Part shown: positions 17,734-26,725 of the stretch, one piece after another
Layout: each line of letters begins with the position of its first letter
Position numbering within the stretch: position 1 is the first letter of the stretch
Assembly: GCF_001045555.1 (NCBI RefSeq)
Contig: NZ_LFBU01000002.1
Span: 124,001 to 188,000, forward strand
Direction of reading: 5' to 3'
DNA length: 64,000 nt
DNA from: Marinobacter subterrani
GTDB taxonomy: Bacteria > Pseudomonadota > Gammaproteobacteria > Pseudomonadales > Oleiphilaceae
The notes under the pieces: generated by a model
The model's database searches: none
Seen by the model: only the letters and a program-made list of their open reading frames with translations
Told to the model about the DNA's origin: nothing
Position numbers and translations under genes: made by a program

Positions 17734-18004
17734 AACCAGGCGCTCGTGGTCCAATGAATAGCTCGCATTTATGTTACCTGCTCCGGCCAGCAGGGTCTGT
17801 TACGGCACATTAATGTAAAACTCTGTTAAACCGCACCATAACTGCCTTTGCGGGTTTTTGTGACCGGGTTAACAGGTTTCGGGAAGTGCTTAGTGGCTTC
17901 ACCTCGGGCGCCTGATCTAATACGTGCCCGGCAAAGTCCGGTGCTTGCTGCTACTTTGTGTTCCATCAACCCGAAAACATCCTGTAACGCCCGGAGCTGC
18001 TGTA

Positions 18005-19288
18005 ATGACCCGAATGGTCACCTCCCTGTCTGCCCTGATTCTGAGCATTATCCTGCTGGTCAGTGGCAATGCGTTCCTGATGACATTGCTGGGCATCCGC
18101 CTCAGTATCGAAGCGGTATCGCCGGATATCATTGGCTGGATCCTGGTCTGTTACTCCATCGGTTTTGTGTTGGGCACACTTTACGTTCACCGGGTTATCG
18201 GCCGTGTTGGCCATATCCGGGCCTTTGCGGTATTTGCCGCCATTGCCGCCGTGACGGCCCTGCTTTACCCGATGGCGGTTTCCGAGCTGTTCTGGGCCGC
18301 TCTGCGCGTGCTGTCCGGGTTCAGCATTGCCGGCGTGCTGGTGGTAATCGAGAGCTGGTTTTCCAGTCGGGCCACCAATGCCAATCGCGGCGCACTGTTC
18401 GCCGTGTACCAGATTGTATTCTATCTCTCGGCGGCCGGTGGCCAGTTAATCGTTAATATTGGCGACCCGGCCAATTTCATGCCCTTCTCGATTGCTGCGA
18501 TTTTGCTGGTGCTGGCGCTGGTACCCCTTTCGATGACCCGGATGGAAGCCCCGGTGATTGAGCAGGTGCAGCGTATTTCCTTTTTTACCCTCGCCCGGGA
18601 GTCCTTCACCGGCGTCACCGGTGCTCTGATCTGCGGCATAATGATCGGCGGTTTCTACGCCCTGGGACCGGTCTACGCGACCCTGGTCGGGCTGGACGTT
18701 GCCAGAACGTCCACCTTCATGGCCAGCGCCATCGTGGCCGCGATGATAATGGCCTGGCCACTCGGCCGGCTGTGTGACCGGTTTGATCGCCGCCGGGTGA
18801 TGTTCTGGGTGGCTTTGACTGCCGCTTCCTCGGCGGGCGGCGTTGTGCTACTGGGGGCCGCCAACCTCTGGCTGCTGACCCTGCTGGTGGGCTTGTTTAC
18901 CGGGCTGTCCGCCACGCTTTACCCGATCGCGGTGGCCATCACCAATGACCGCATGGAAAGCACACGGATTGTCGCGGCCAGCGCCACGCTGCTGCTCAGC
19001 TACGGTGTCGGGAGCGTGATCGGACCGGTCGCCATGGCGGAACTGATCAACCTGCTCGGGCCGAAAGGGCTGTTCCTGGGCAATGCCGCGTTCCTGCTGG
19101 GACTGGCCGTTATCACCAGCTACCGCATCACTCACACCGAGGACGTTGCGGTTGAGGATCAGGAGCACTTTGTGCCGGCGATGCCGGAAACCTCTCCGGT
19201 GCTGACCGAGATGGATCCACGGAACAGCGATTTCCACCAGTCGACCAAAGTCGACGACATGCAGGAAGAGCTGCGCCAGGCTGGCTGA
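18005..19288 (+). CDS. MFS transporter, YcaD-like
   Basis: The product (427 residues) has 12 predicted membrane helices and the major facilitator loop between helices 2 and 3 (HRVIGRVGHIR). The opening (LSIILLVSGNAFLMTLLGIR) and the RVLSGFSIAGVLVVIESWF stretch resemble the YcaD group. ATG 18005 has GGAG eight bases upstream; the frame is open further up but that part looks non-coding. Substrate unknown. A hydrophilic tail of about 55 residues follows the last helix. Confidence 0.85.
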   Translation: MTRMVTSLSALILSIILLVSGNAFLMTLLGIRLSIEAVSPDIIGWILVCYSIGFVLGTLYVHRVIGRVGHIRAFAVFAAIAAVTALLYPMAVSELFWAALRVLSGFSIAGVLVVIESWFSSRATNANRGALFAVYQIVFYLSAAGGQLIVNIGDPANFMPFSIAAILLVLALVPLSMTRMEAPVIEQVQRISFFTLARESFTGVTGALICGIMIGGFYALGPVYATLVGLDVARTSTFMASAIVAAMIMAWPLGRLCDRFDRRRVMFWVALTAASSAGGVVLLGAANLWLLTLLVGLFTGLSATLYPIAVAITNDRMESTRIVAASATLLLSYGVGSVIGPVAMAELINLLGPKGLFLGNAAFLLGLAVITSYRITHTEDVAVEDQEHFVPAMPETSPVLTEMDPRNSDFHQSTKVDDMQEELRQAG

Positions 19289-19351
19289 CGCAGCGCCCTC
19301 TCGGTTTTCCCCGATTTTGTTTTGACTTTCGCATCTGTTTTTATTTCAATT

Positions 19352-19371
19352 GTTAGCATACTATTGGTAAC
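19352..19371. promoter_or_regulatory. Candidate MarR operator
   Basis: GTTAGCATACTATTGGTAAC contains the TAG-N4-CTA half-site pattern common to MarR-family operators and a wider GTTA/TAAC dyad. It lies 80-100 bases before the MarR gene and just after TTGACT-N17-TTCAAT, a possible promoter. Autoregulation of the regulator-transporter pair is inferred. Confidence 0.45.
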
Positions 19372-19452
19372 TTTCCGATAGGGTTATTGATTGGCCGATT
19401 ACCGGCCTTGCCGAAGGCTGGCCCCGGTTCCATTTGAATGGAGTGACGACAG

Positions 19453-19878
19453 ATGAGAGAACAGTTTCCTTTTGCGGTAGCCCGGGTTACCCGTCGCTGG
19501 CGAAAAATGCTGGATGAGCGCCTGAAGGATCTTGGCGTCACCCAGGCACGGTGGAGCACCATGGTGTATCTGGAAAAGGGCGGTGAAGGCCTGACCCAGC
19601 GAGAGCTGGCCAGCCTCATGGCCATCGAGAATCCGACGCTGGTCCGCCTGCTGGACAGTCTGGAGCAGCAGGGGCTGATTGAGCGCAGGCCCTGCCCGAA
19701 CGACCGCCGGGCCCGCCGTCTGCACCTGACAACCGCCGGCCGTGGTTTTATGGATGATCTGTCCAGGCGGGCCAGCACGCTTCGGGAGGAAATGCTCGAA
19801 GGGATCAGCGACGAAGATATCGAGTGCACCGTCCGGGTGTTCAACCGAATCCTGGAAAACGCCGAAAAGCAGAAGTAA
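19453..19878 (+). CDS. MarR-family transcriptional regulator
   Basis: A 141-residue winged-helix protein with the MarR pattern: dimerisation helix at the N-terminus, recognition helices around LTQRELASLMAIENPTLVRLLDSLEQQGLIER, and the wing with the conserved DRRARRLHLTTAG. A drug-efflux type transporter starts six bases after its stop, so it probably represses both genes and is released by a small ligand. The ligand is unknown. Confidence 0.93.
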   Translation: MREQFPFAVARVTRRWRKMLDERLKDLGVTQARWSTMVYLEKGGEGLTQRELASLMAIENPTLVRLLDSLEQQGLIERRPCPNDRRARRLHLTTAGRGFMDDLSRRASTLREEMLEGISDEDIECTVRVFNRILENAEKQK

Positions 19879-19884
19879 TCATCC

Positions 19885-21276
19885 TTGGCTGATAATTCGG
19901 TTGAGGGCCTGAAGGCCCGCTACGGGGATCGCTGGCGTTGGCTGGCACTGGTTACGGTAGTAACCGGTACCATGGCCACGGTTCTCAGCGCCACGGTGGT
20001 CAACGTGGCGCTGCACGACATCATGGTGGAATTCGGCATCCGCCAGGGCCAGGTGCACTGGCTCGCCACGGGCTTTATCGCCGCCATGACCACCACCATG
20101 CTCGCCTCGTCCTGGCTGCTGGATCATTTCGGGATCCGGAAAACCCTGGCCATGGCGATGTTCCTGTTCACCCTGATTTCTCTGGCCGGTGGATTTGCCG
20201 TCACCCCGGAACAGCTGATTGTTGCGCGTATTGGCCAGGGCGCCATGGCTGGCCTGATGCAGCCCATGGGCATGTTCCTGGTGTTCCGTATCTTTCCCCG
20301 GGATCGCCGTGGCCAGGCCATGGGCATCTATGGCATGGGCGTGATCCTGGCGCCGGCTCTGGGCCCGGTGCTTGGCGGCTTTCTGGTCGATCAGCTGAGC
20401 TGGCGATATGTAATGTTTGCTCCGGCTCCGGTGACCCTGATCGGGGTTCTGATGGCCTGGCGTTTTCTGCCAGTGCCGCCGGACCGTCCTGCTCCCTATC
20501 GGTTTGATCTTGCCGGCCTGTTGCTGCTCGGTGCTGCCATTGCGTTGTCACTGGATACGCTCAACAGGCTGCAGCAGGCCGATGGGCAGTGGGCATGGAT
20601 CGGGGCCGAGGCATTGTTGGCGCTGGCTGCCCTGTGGCTTTTTGTCTTCCGGGAGCGGCGCACCCGAAACCCGCTGGTGAACATTGACCTGTTGCGCAAG
20701 CCGACGTTTCTCTTTGCCTGCCTGGGGGCAATGGCGCTGGGTCTTGCCCTGTTCGGATCGACCTATCTGATTCCTCTGTTTGTGCAGACAGCTCTTGGGT
20801 TCACGGCGACCGAGGCCGGTCTGTTGATGTTGCCGGCCGGCATTGTCCTGGGCATGATTTTTCCGCTCGCGGGCCGGCTGGCCGACACGCAGAGTGCCCG
20901 CAAGCTGGTTATCTTTGGTATCGCCGTATTTGCCCTGTCTGCGGCGCTGTTTGCGCTTTCTGATCTGGAACTGGCTATGGGCTGGCTGGCTCTCTGGGCG
21001 GTGGTGGGCCGAATCGGCATCGGCTTCATGCTGCCCGCGCTGTCCACGGGCGCGCTCAATCCGCTGGAGCCCCATGAACTGGGGGCCGGCTCCAGCACCC
21101 TGAACTTCATGCGGCAGCTCGGTGGCGCATTCGGTGTCAATCTTGTGGCCTTGACCATTGAGTTCGGTGAGCACGCTGGTGGCATGCCAACCATCAGTGC
21201 CTTTCATTCGGCCTGGTGGCTGGTGGCGGCATTTGTCGCGGTCGCCGCAATACCGGTATGGAAAATGCGGGGTTAG
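19885..21276 (+). CDS. DHA2-family MFS efflux transporter (EmrB/QacA-like)
   Basis: The 463-residue protein has about 14 membrane helices. It shows the EmrB/QacA motifs: motif D1-like TVVNVALHDI in helix 1, LLDHFGIRKTL in the 2-3 loop, and GPVLGGFLVDQLSWRYVM (motif C region) in helix 5 and after. Proton-driven export of drugs or other amphiphiles is typical. The start codon is TTG, six bases after the marR stop. Its stop is immediately followed by the promoter of the manganese exporter unit. Confidence 0.9.
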   Translation: MADNSVEGLKARYGDRWRWLALVTVVTGTMATVLSATVVNVALHDIMVEFGIRQGQVHWLATGFIAAMTTTMLASSWLLDHFGIRKTLAMAMFLFTLISLAGGFAVTPEQLIVARIGQGAMAGLMQPMGMFLVFRIFPRDRRGQAMGIYGMGVILAPALGPVLGGFLVDQLSWRYVMFAPAPVTLIGVLMAWRFLPVPPDRPAPYRFDLAGLLLLGAAIALSLDTLNRLQQADGQWAWIGAEALLALAALWLFVFRERRTRNPLVNIDLLRKPTFLFACLGAMALGLALFGSTYLIPLFVQTALGFTATEAGLLMLPAGIVLGMIFPLAGRLADTQSARKLVIFGIAVFALSAALFALSDLELAMGWLALWAVVGRIGIGFMLPALSTGALNPLEPHELGAGSSTLNFMRQLGGAFGVNLVALTIEFGEHAGGMPTISAFHSAWWLVAAFVAVAAIPVWKMRG

Positions 21277-21305
21277 TTGCCCTGCCTCCACGAATCCATT
21301 ACTAT
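21277..21305 (+). promoter_or_regulatory. Sigma-70 promoter of the riboswitch unit
   Basis: TTGCCC (21277-21282) and TACTAT (21300-21305) are exactly 17 bases apart. Transcription from about 21312 would place the aptamer at the very 5' end of the RNA. Confidence 0.65.
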
Positions 21306-21314
21306 TCGCTCACT

Positions 21315-21500
21315 CTTCAGGGGAGTAGCCTCCGCACCCGGTATTCCGGTCGGATGGTAGTCAACACACTTGGGGCCCAATCCCCATGGCTATCATGTTT
21401 CACCGGCGCCTCGGTGAAATTGGCAAGACCTGAGGCAGTTTCACCTCCATAGGGCGGAAGGTGAGCTGTCTCATGTCTGACGATCCGCCCTGGAGTTTTT
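21315..21500 (+). promoter_or_regulatory. yybP-ykoY manganese riboswitch and expression platform
   Basis: The aptamer closes with CTTCAGG (21315-21321) pairing with CCTGAGG (21429-21435). It carries the two conserved strands of this class, GGGGAGTAGC directly after P1 and GGCAAGACCTGAG at the 3' side, with TCAACACAC in between. The expression platform is a hairpin of AGGGCGGA (21451-21458) with TCCGCCCT (21484-21491), directly followed by GGAGTTTTT. It could end transcription, or mask the GGAG ribosome site seven bases before the ATG. In this class Mn2+ binding turns expression on, which fits the exporter gene downstream. Confidence 0.9.
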
Positions 21501-21501
21501 C

Positions 21502-22071
21502 ATGGACGCATTCCTTGCCTCAACGGTCGCTGTCGCCATAGCGGAAATCGGTGACAAGACCCAGCTGTTATCGCTTTTCCTCGTTGCCCGATATGCAACC
21601 CGCTTGCCGATTATCCTCGGCATCCTGGTGGCCACCATTCTCAATCATGCCTTGTCTGCCTGGCTCGGTGCCTGGGTCGCCAGTCTCATTCCCGAGGCCT
21701 GGCTGCCATGGATATTGGCGGTAAGCTTCGTGGCCATTGCGCTCTGGTTACTGATTCCGGATAAAGACGACAGCGATGATTCGAAGTTTCTCGGCATGGG
21801 GGCTTTCATGGCCACCACGATCATGTTTTTCCTGGCCGAGATCGGCGACAAAACCCAGGTGGCGACCGTTGTCCTTGCCGCCCGCTTCACTGAAACTTTC
21901 TGGGTTGTGGTCGGAACCACGGTGGGGATGCTGCTGGCCAATATACCGGTTATCATGGCAGGACGCTGGCTGATGGAACGGTTGCCCCTGGCCACTGCGC
22001 GAATTGGTGCAAGCGTTCTTTTTGTTGCGCTGGCCATCGTTACTGTGTGGGCGATCTATGTGAACTCCTGA
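21502..22071 (+). CDS. mneA: UPF0016/GDT1-family manganese exporter
   Basis: The 189-residue protein has six membrane helices in two homologous halves. Each half carries the family motif E-x-G-D-K-T: AEIGDKTQLLSLFL near residue 15 and AEIGDKTQVATVVL near 113. Bacterial members (MneA/MntX types) export Mn2+ to prevent toxicity. The manganese riboswitch in its leader gives direct regulatory support for this role. Its gene stands alone behind its own promoter. Confidence 0.92.
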   Translation: MDAFLASTVAVAIAEIGDKTQLLSLFLVARYATRLPIILGILVATILNHALSAWLGAWVASLIPEAWLPWILAVSFVAIALWLLIPDKDDSDDSKFLGMGAFMATTIMFFLAEIGDKTQVATVVLAARFTETFWVVVGTTVGMLLANIPVIMAGRWLMERLPLATARIGASVLFVALAIVTVWAIYVNS

Positions 22072-22124
22072 CGGTACCCGCTGTCATTATCCGGGTGCCA
22101 TGATGATTTCGGAGCATTATCTAT

Positions 22125-23207
22125 ATGTGGTTGAGATTTTCAGCGGTGCTGCTCCTGGCCCAGATGCTGACGCTGCCGGTACTTAACGCGGCAGAGCCAG
22201 CGAACTCCGGGGCCGCAGCAGGCGGGGCAGAGGGAACTGACGGAGCCAAGGGTACTGACGAGCCGGAAACCATTGACCGGAGTCCCCGGGTTCCCACGTT
22301 TCCCATCAAGGGCGACCTGGCGGGTGAACTGGGGGTCTATGAGACCAGCTACGAGGATACCTTTGCGGGCATCGGCAACCGCCTGGCGCTGGGGTATCTG
22401 GAGCTGGTGAAGGCCAATCCCGGTGTCGACCCCTGGCTCCCGGGGGAAGGCACCCTGATCACCCTGCCGCGACAGTATGTGCTTCCGGATGCCCGGCGCG
22501 AAGGTATTGTTATCAACCTGGCGGAATATCGCCTGTACTACTTTTCCGATAACGGCGTGCAGGTGTATCCGGTCGGGGTGGGCACGGCAGAGAATCCCTC
22601 ACCGCTGACCAACGCCAGGGTGACCATGCCACTGGAATCGCCGGCCTGGTATCCCCCCGCCAGTATCCGGGCAGAATACGAGGCCTCCGGTGGCTTTCTG
22701 CCCCGAATGATTCCGCCGGGCCCGAATAACCCTCTGGGCAGTCACGCCCTGCTGCTCAGTGAAGACGGCTACCTGATTCACGGTACCAACAAGAAGTTTG
22801 GCGTCGGTATGCCGGTCAGCCATGGCTGCTTCCGGATGTACAACGAGGATATTTCCCGGTTCGTGTACCAGGTCGAGAAGGGCACTCCGGTTCAGATCGT
22901 GCGTGATGCCGTCAAGATCGGGCTCTCCCGGGGCGAAGTCTGGCTCGAAGTGCATCGCCCTCATGAGGAGTACACGGGCGAGGATCGTGACCGGTTATGG
23001 CAGCAGGTTTTCACCGAGGTTGAGGCGTTCCGCGCCAATCATCCGGGTGTTCAGGTCAAGCGCGCTGCGATTGAGCTGGCTGTGGATCAGGCCGATGGCA
23101 TTCCCACCATGATCGGTGAACGGGTGACCCAGATGGCGGCCGACAAGACCGTCGACGAAAAAGCACCTGAATCCACCGCGGAACCCGAACAGCGGCTCTA
23201 TTTCTGA
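22125..23207 (+). CDS. L,D-transpeptidase (YkuD) with LysM-like segment
   Basis: A signal peptide (FSAVLLLAQMLTLPVLNA) is followed by a low-complexity Gly/Ala/Glu linker, a LysM-like stretch (YLELVKANPGVDPWLPGEGT), and a YkuD domain. The catalytic block is SHGCFRM with Cys235 as nucleophile and HGTNKKFGVG supplying the upstream histidine. These periplasmic enzymes cross-link peptidoglycan 3-3 or attach lipoprotein to it. An acidic tail of about 100 residues follows the domain. An Lpp-type lipoprotein gene lies 2.4 kb downstream. Confidence 0.93.
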   Translation: MWLRFSAVLLLAQMLTLPVLNAAEPANSGAAAGGAEGTDGAKGTDEPETIDRSPRVPTFPIKGDLAGELGVYETSYEDTFAGIGNRLALGYLELVKANPGVDPWLPGEGTLITLPRQYVLPDARREGIVINLAEYRLYYFSDNGVQVYPVGVGTAENPSPLTNARVTMPLESPAWYPPASIRAEYEASGGFLPRMIPPGPNNPLGSHALLLSEDGYLIHGTNKKFGVGMPVSHGCFRMYNEDISRFVYQVEKGTPVQIVRDAVKIGLSRGEVWLEVHRPHEEYTGEDRDRLWQQVFTEVEAFRANHPGVQVKRAAIELAVDQADGIPTMIGERVTQMAADKTVDEKAPESTAEPEQRLYF

Positions 23208-23295
23208 GCGGGCTCCGGCCCGTTCGGTTTTACCCGGCAGCTGACAGAAACCGGTTTTCTGTCTCTCTGCCGCATCCCGGGGAGGCGTAAGGCAG

Positions 23296-24690
23296 ATGCA
23301 CCGTCCCACTCGATTACCGAGCCCTGCCCGCCTGAAAATCCGGGCACTGGTGCTGCTGGCCGGTCTGTTAATGGCTCTGGGATCATTGAGCCATCAGGTG
23401 CTTGCCCAGCAGGCATCCAGCGGAACCGCTCTGGTACTCACCGTTGACGGCGCCATCGGCCCCGCCACCATGGATTACGTCACCCGCGGCATTGACCGGG
23501 CTGAATCGGAGGGTGCCGGGCTGGTGATCATCGAGATCGATACCCCGGGCGGCCTGATGAGCTCCATGCGGGACATTATCCAGGCCATTCTTGCCTCTGA
23601 AGTACCTGTCGCCACCTACGTTTCTCCCCAGGGCGCCCGGGCTGCCAGCGCCGGCACCTATATCCTCTACGGCAGTCACATTGCCGCCATGGCACCGGCG
23701 ACCAATCTCGGGTCGGCAACGCCGGTCCAGATGGGTGGCCTGCCTGGCAGCCAGGAACCGGCCAGTGAGCCGGACGCCGGAGATGGCAGCACCGCCATGG
23801 AGCGCAAGGTGCTGGAGGATGCGGTCAGTTACATCCGCGGGCTGGCGCAGCGCCACGGCCGCAATGCCGACTGGGCTGAGGAAGCGGTGCGCAAGGCCGT
23901 CAATCTCAGCGCCACAGAAGCACTCGAGAAAAACGTCATAGACGTGGTTGTTCCGAATCTGCGGGAACTGCTTCAGCAGATCGACGGCCGCAAGGTTGCC
24001 ATGGCGTCGGGAGAGGTGACCCTGGCTACCGCCGACCTCGAGATTGTCCGCGCCCAGCCAGACTGGCGTACCCGCCTGCTGTCGGTGATTACCGATCCGA
24101 ACGTTGCCTATTTCCTGATGATTATCGGGTTCTACGGCATTGTTTTCGAGCTGGCCAGCCCCGGCGCGGTCGTGCCCGGCGTGGTTGGTGCCATCTGTCT
24201 GGTTCTGGCGCTGTTTGCTTTCCAGGTGCTGTCCGTCAACTACGCCGGCCTGGCGCTGATCCTGCTCGGCCTCGCCTTCATCGTGGGAGAGGCCTTCGTG
24301 CCCAGTTTCGGAGTATTGGGGGTCGGAGGCATCGTGGCGTTTGTGACGGGCTCGGTCATCCTGATGGATGGCAGCCACCAGGATATATCCCTGCCGACCA
24401 TTGGCGGTACCGCCCTGGTCGCCGGCGGTTTTATCCTGTGGACGGTCACCCGGTTTATCGGATTGCGGCGCAGGTCCCCGGTCAGCGGTGTCGAGCAGTT
24501 GAGCCATGAAGAGGGCGTGTCGCTGGAAGATTTTTGCGCAGAGCATGAGCATTACCGGGGGCATGTCCGGGTCAGTGGTGAACGGTGGAATGCCATCAGC
24601 AGCCAGCCGATCCGCAAGGATGACCGGGTGAAAGTAACAGCAGTTGAGGGTTTAACGCTGAGTGTCAGGGTGCTGCCGGGCAACGGCTGA
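23296..24690 (+). CDS. NfeD-family membrane serine protease (long form)
   Basis: The 464-residue protein has a signal peptide, an N-terminal ClpP/crotonase-like protease domain with the nucleophile Ser in ARAASAGTYIL (about residue 117), four membrane helices (about 275-390), and a C-terminal OB-fold NfeD domain. The long, protease-containing type is meant. Its partner slipin follows after 39 bases. In archaeal homologues the protease cleaves the stomatin-like partner; in bacteria the pair is linked to membrane quality control. Confidence 0.92.
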   Translation: MHRPTRLPSPARLKIRALVLLAGLLMALGSLSHQVLAQQASSGTALVLTVDGAIGPATMDYVTRGIDRAESEGAGLVIIEIDTPGGLMSSMRDIIQAILASEVPVATYVSPQGARAASAGTYILYGSHIAAMAPATNLGSATPVQMGGLPGSQEPASEPDAGDGSTAMERKVLEDAVSYIRGLAQRHGRNADWAEEAVRKAVNLSATEALEKNVIDVVVPNLRELLQQIDGRKVAMASGEVTLATADLEIVRAQPDWRTRLLSVITDPNVAYFLMIIGFYGIVFELASPGAVVPGVVGAICLVLALFAFQVLSVNYAGLALILLGLAFIVGEAFVPSFGVLGVGGIVAFVTGSVILMDGSHQDISLPTIGGTALVAGGFILWTVTRFIGLRRRSPVSGVEQLSHEEGVSLEDFCAEHEHYRGHVRVSGERWNAISSQPIRKDDRVKVTAVEGLTLSVRVLPGNG

Positions 24691-24729
24691 TCCGATAGGC
24701 ACAGGCAAACGGCAAAACAAGGAGGCCGT

Positions 24730-25518
24730 ATGATTGGTGAACTGGTTCCCTATATCGCACCTGTTGTGGTGTTATTGCTGATTCTCGGCTCGGCCATCAA
24801 GATAATGCCGGAGTACGAGCGCGGGGTGGTGTTCTTCCTCGGCCGCTTTCAGGGCGTGAAAGGGCCCGGCCTGATCATCGTGATTCCGGTGATCCAGCAG
24901 ATGGTTCGGGTGGATCTGCGGGTGATCACGCTTGACGTTCCCAGCCAGGACGTCATCTCCCGGGATAACGTCACCGTGCGGGTGAACGCCGTGCTTTATT
25001 TCCGGGTGGTGGATCCTGAGCGGGCTATCATCCGGGTTGAGGACTTTGGTTCGGCCACCAGTCAGTTGGCCCAGACCACATTGCGGTCGGTGCTCGGCAA
25101 ACACGATCTGGATGAAATGCTTTCGGAACGTGACAAGCTGAATTCCGATATCCAGGAAATAATCGATGCCCAGACCGAGGAGTGGGGCATCAAGGTCGCC
25201 AACGTTGAGATCAAGCACGTCGACCTGAACGAATCCATGATTCGGGCCATTGCCCGTCAGGCGGAGGCCGAGCGTGAGCGCCGTGCGAAGGTGATTCATG
25301 CCGAGGGCGAATTGCAGGCCTCGAAGAAGCTGGTGGAAGCCGCAGATGTGATGTCCAGCAATTCGGGCTCAATGCAGTTGCGGTATCTGCAGACCCTTGC
25401 GGACATGAGTAATACCAATTCGGCGACTATTGTGTTCCCGCTGCCGATGGAACTGATGACAACCTTCCTGAAGCAGAACAAGCCGGTGACCACGGGCAAG
25501 CCCGAGCCCGAGGCATAA
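24730..25518 (+). CDS. Slipin/stomatin-like SPFH protein
   Basis: The 262-residue protein has one N-terminal membrane segment (about 6-24) and an SPFH/band 7 domain ([15 protein letters not shown] through [15 protein letters not shown]), then a coiled-coil region ([20 protein letters not shown]) that drives oligomer rings. It pairs with the upstream NfeD protein in what looks like one operon with an AAGGAGG ribosome site. It should form membrane scaffolds. Confidence 0.93.
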   Translation: MIGELVPYIAPVVVLLLILGSAIKIMPEYERGVVFFLGRFQGVKGPGLIIVIPVIQQMVRVDLRVITLDVPSQDVISRDNVTVRVNAVLYFRVVDPERAIIRVEDFGSATSQLAQTTLRSVLGKHDLDEMLSERDKLNSDIQEIIDAQTEEWGIKVANVEIKHVDLNESMIRAIARQAEAERERRAKVIHAEGELQASKKLVEAADVMSSNSGSMQLRYLQTLADMSNTNSATIVFPLPMELMTTFLKQNKPVTTGKPEPEA

Positions 25519-25558
25519 AAAAGGCCGGCAGTGCCGGCCCTTTCCTGAAACGTTTCAG
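25517..25558. terminator. Terminator between convergent slipin and lipoprotein genes
   Basis: GCCGGC (24-29 of the 255xx bases) pairs with GCCGGC at 25533-25538 over a minimal loop; on the minus strand the stem ends in TTTTTT, giving strong termination of the abundant lipoprotein transcript. A perfect palindrome CTGAAACGTTTCAG (25545-25558) sits just beyond the lipoprotein stop. On the plus strand only CTTTCC follows, so it is weaker there. Confidence 0.8.
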
Positions 25559-25560
25559 CC

Positions 25561-25842
25561 TTACTTCTGGCTGGAACGCTCGAGCATACGCTTGGCACGC
25601 TCGTTTGCTTCCTCGGCAGCGCGCTGAGCAGCCTTGGCAGCTGCCAGTGCTTCTTCTGCGGTCTGCTCGGCAGAGCGAGCAGTGCTGGCTGCGCTGTTAG
25701 CAGTGTTCAGTGCCTTCTCAGCGGTGGTCTCGGCGGAGTTGGCTGTTGCATTAGCTTCGTCGATGGCACCCTGATCGGTAGTGGCACAACCTGCAGTCAG
25801 TGCAGTGGCCAGTGCAATCCCGGCGATCGTCAGTTTACGCAT
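25561..25842 (-). CDS. oprI: Lpp/OprI-type murein lipoprotein
   Basis: A 93-residue precursor with lipoprotein signal and lipobox LTAGC, followed by an alanine-zipper coiled coil of repeated Ala-rich heptads and a C-terminus (EEANERAKRMLERSSQK) very close to Pseudomonas OprI. The final lysine would be the residue joined to peptidoglycan by an L,D-transpeptidase. It tethers the outer membrane to the cell wall. The start is ATG 25842 behind AAGGGGA; the longer frame to 25932 has no signal in the right place. Confidence 0.92.
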   Translation of the reverse strand: MRKLTIAGIALATALTAGCATTDQGAIDEANATANSAETTAEKALNTANSAASTARSAEQTAEEALAAAKAAQRAAEEANERAKRMLERSSQK

Positions 25843-25911
25843 GGTAAATCCCCTTATTGGTCGAGTTATTTCCTGTGATCCGAAAGTCAGTGTAGACGAC
25901 TTCCTGTCAAC

Positions 25912-25968
25912 TTGCCCGACAGTTTCGGGCAATGACTACCGGAGTCGTAAAACAGTGTAAAACACTGT
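25912..25968. promoter_or_regulatory. Two palindromes upstream of the lipoprotein gene
   Basis: TTGCCCGA-N5-TCGGGCAA (25912-25932) and ACAGTG-TAAAA-CACTGT (25952-25968) lie 70-126 bases before the lipoprotein ATG. A TTGACA on the minus strand (25910-25905) adjoins the first, but no clear -10 lies 16-18 bases after it. They look like operator sites or RNA hairpins; no known regulator is assigned. Confidence 0.4.
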
Positions 25969-26054
25969 AAGGAAAAATGTTAACTCAGTAAGGGTAAATT
26001 TTCTTTGCTTATGACAACAACTTAATGCTGCTGTCAGGTTTTTCCGGGAACGTT

Positions 26055-26618
26055 TCAGGGCTGAATGCTGATCGGCGTGCCGTTCGACACCAATTGCCAG
26101 ATTTCATCGATCTCTTTATTGGTCACGGCAATGCAGCCGTCCGTCCAATCCAGGCCCCTGTAGGCAAACGCCATATCTTCCTCGCCGTTCGGCAAGCCAT
26201 GAATCATGATGCTGCCGCCGGGATCCAGCCCCCAGGCCGACGCCAGCTCCCGGTCCCGTTCGCTGGGGTAGGAAATGTGGATGGATTTGTAGAAGTCGCT
26301 CTCGGCATTGCGCCAGTCCAGGGTGTAAGTGCCCTCGGGGGTGCGTTCGTCACCTTCGTAAAGTTTATGGCCCTTTGGATTATCGCCCAGGGAAATACGA
26401 TAGCTGCGCACCACCTCGTCGCCGCTCATGAGGTAAAGCCGCCGTTCACCCTTGCGCACAACGACCTTGCTCACGTCCTGGATATCGGCTGCGTTGTAGG
26501 TGGTTTTTGCCGGCATCCGGGTGTCGGCTTTGGCCAGCAACCCGGCCGCCAGGGCCTGGGGTGAGGCAGCCAGCGACAGCAGGACCAGGGCGGAAAAAAC
26601 AGCACGGAAAATCAGCAT
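26055..26618 (-). CDS. L,D-transpeptidase family protein (YafK/ErfK-like)
   Basis: The 187-residue precursor has a signal peptide (VFSALVLLSLAASPQALA) and one YkuD domain. The active site reads HGLPNGE ... WTDGCIAVTN, so Cys is preserved, with Thr-Asp in place of the usual Ser-His before Gly-Cys, as in the YafK/DpaA branch. In E. coli, DpaA (YafK) releases Lpp from peptidoglycan instead of attaching it. Its position next to an Lpp/OprI gene makes that role attractive, but activity is inferred from the motif alone. Confidence 0.88.
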   Translation of the reverse strand: MLIFRAVFSALVLLSLAASPQALAAGLLAKADTRMPAKTTYNAADIQDVSKVVVRKGERRLYLMSGDEVVRSYRISLGDNPKGHKLYEGDERTPEGTYTLDWRNAESDFYKSIHISYPSERDRELASAWGLDPGGSIMIHGLPNGEEDMAFAYRGLDWTDGCIAVTNKEIDEIWQLVSNGTPISIQP

Positions 26619-26725
26619 AGCCTGAACTTACCAATGATTAATCTTTATACAGGCGTTTTATACCATAGCCCGCCGGGGGGCTGTTAAGGGATTTTGTTAA
26701 CTTTTTAGGCTATCTCGTTTACTGA

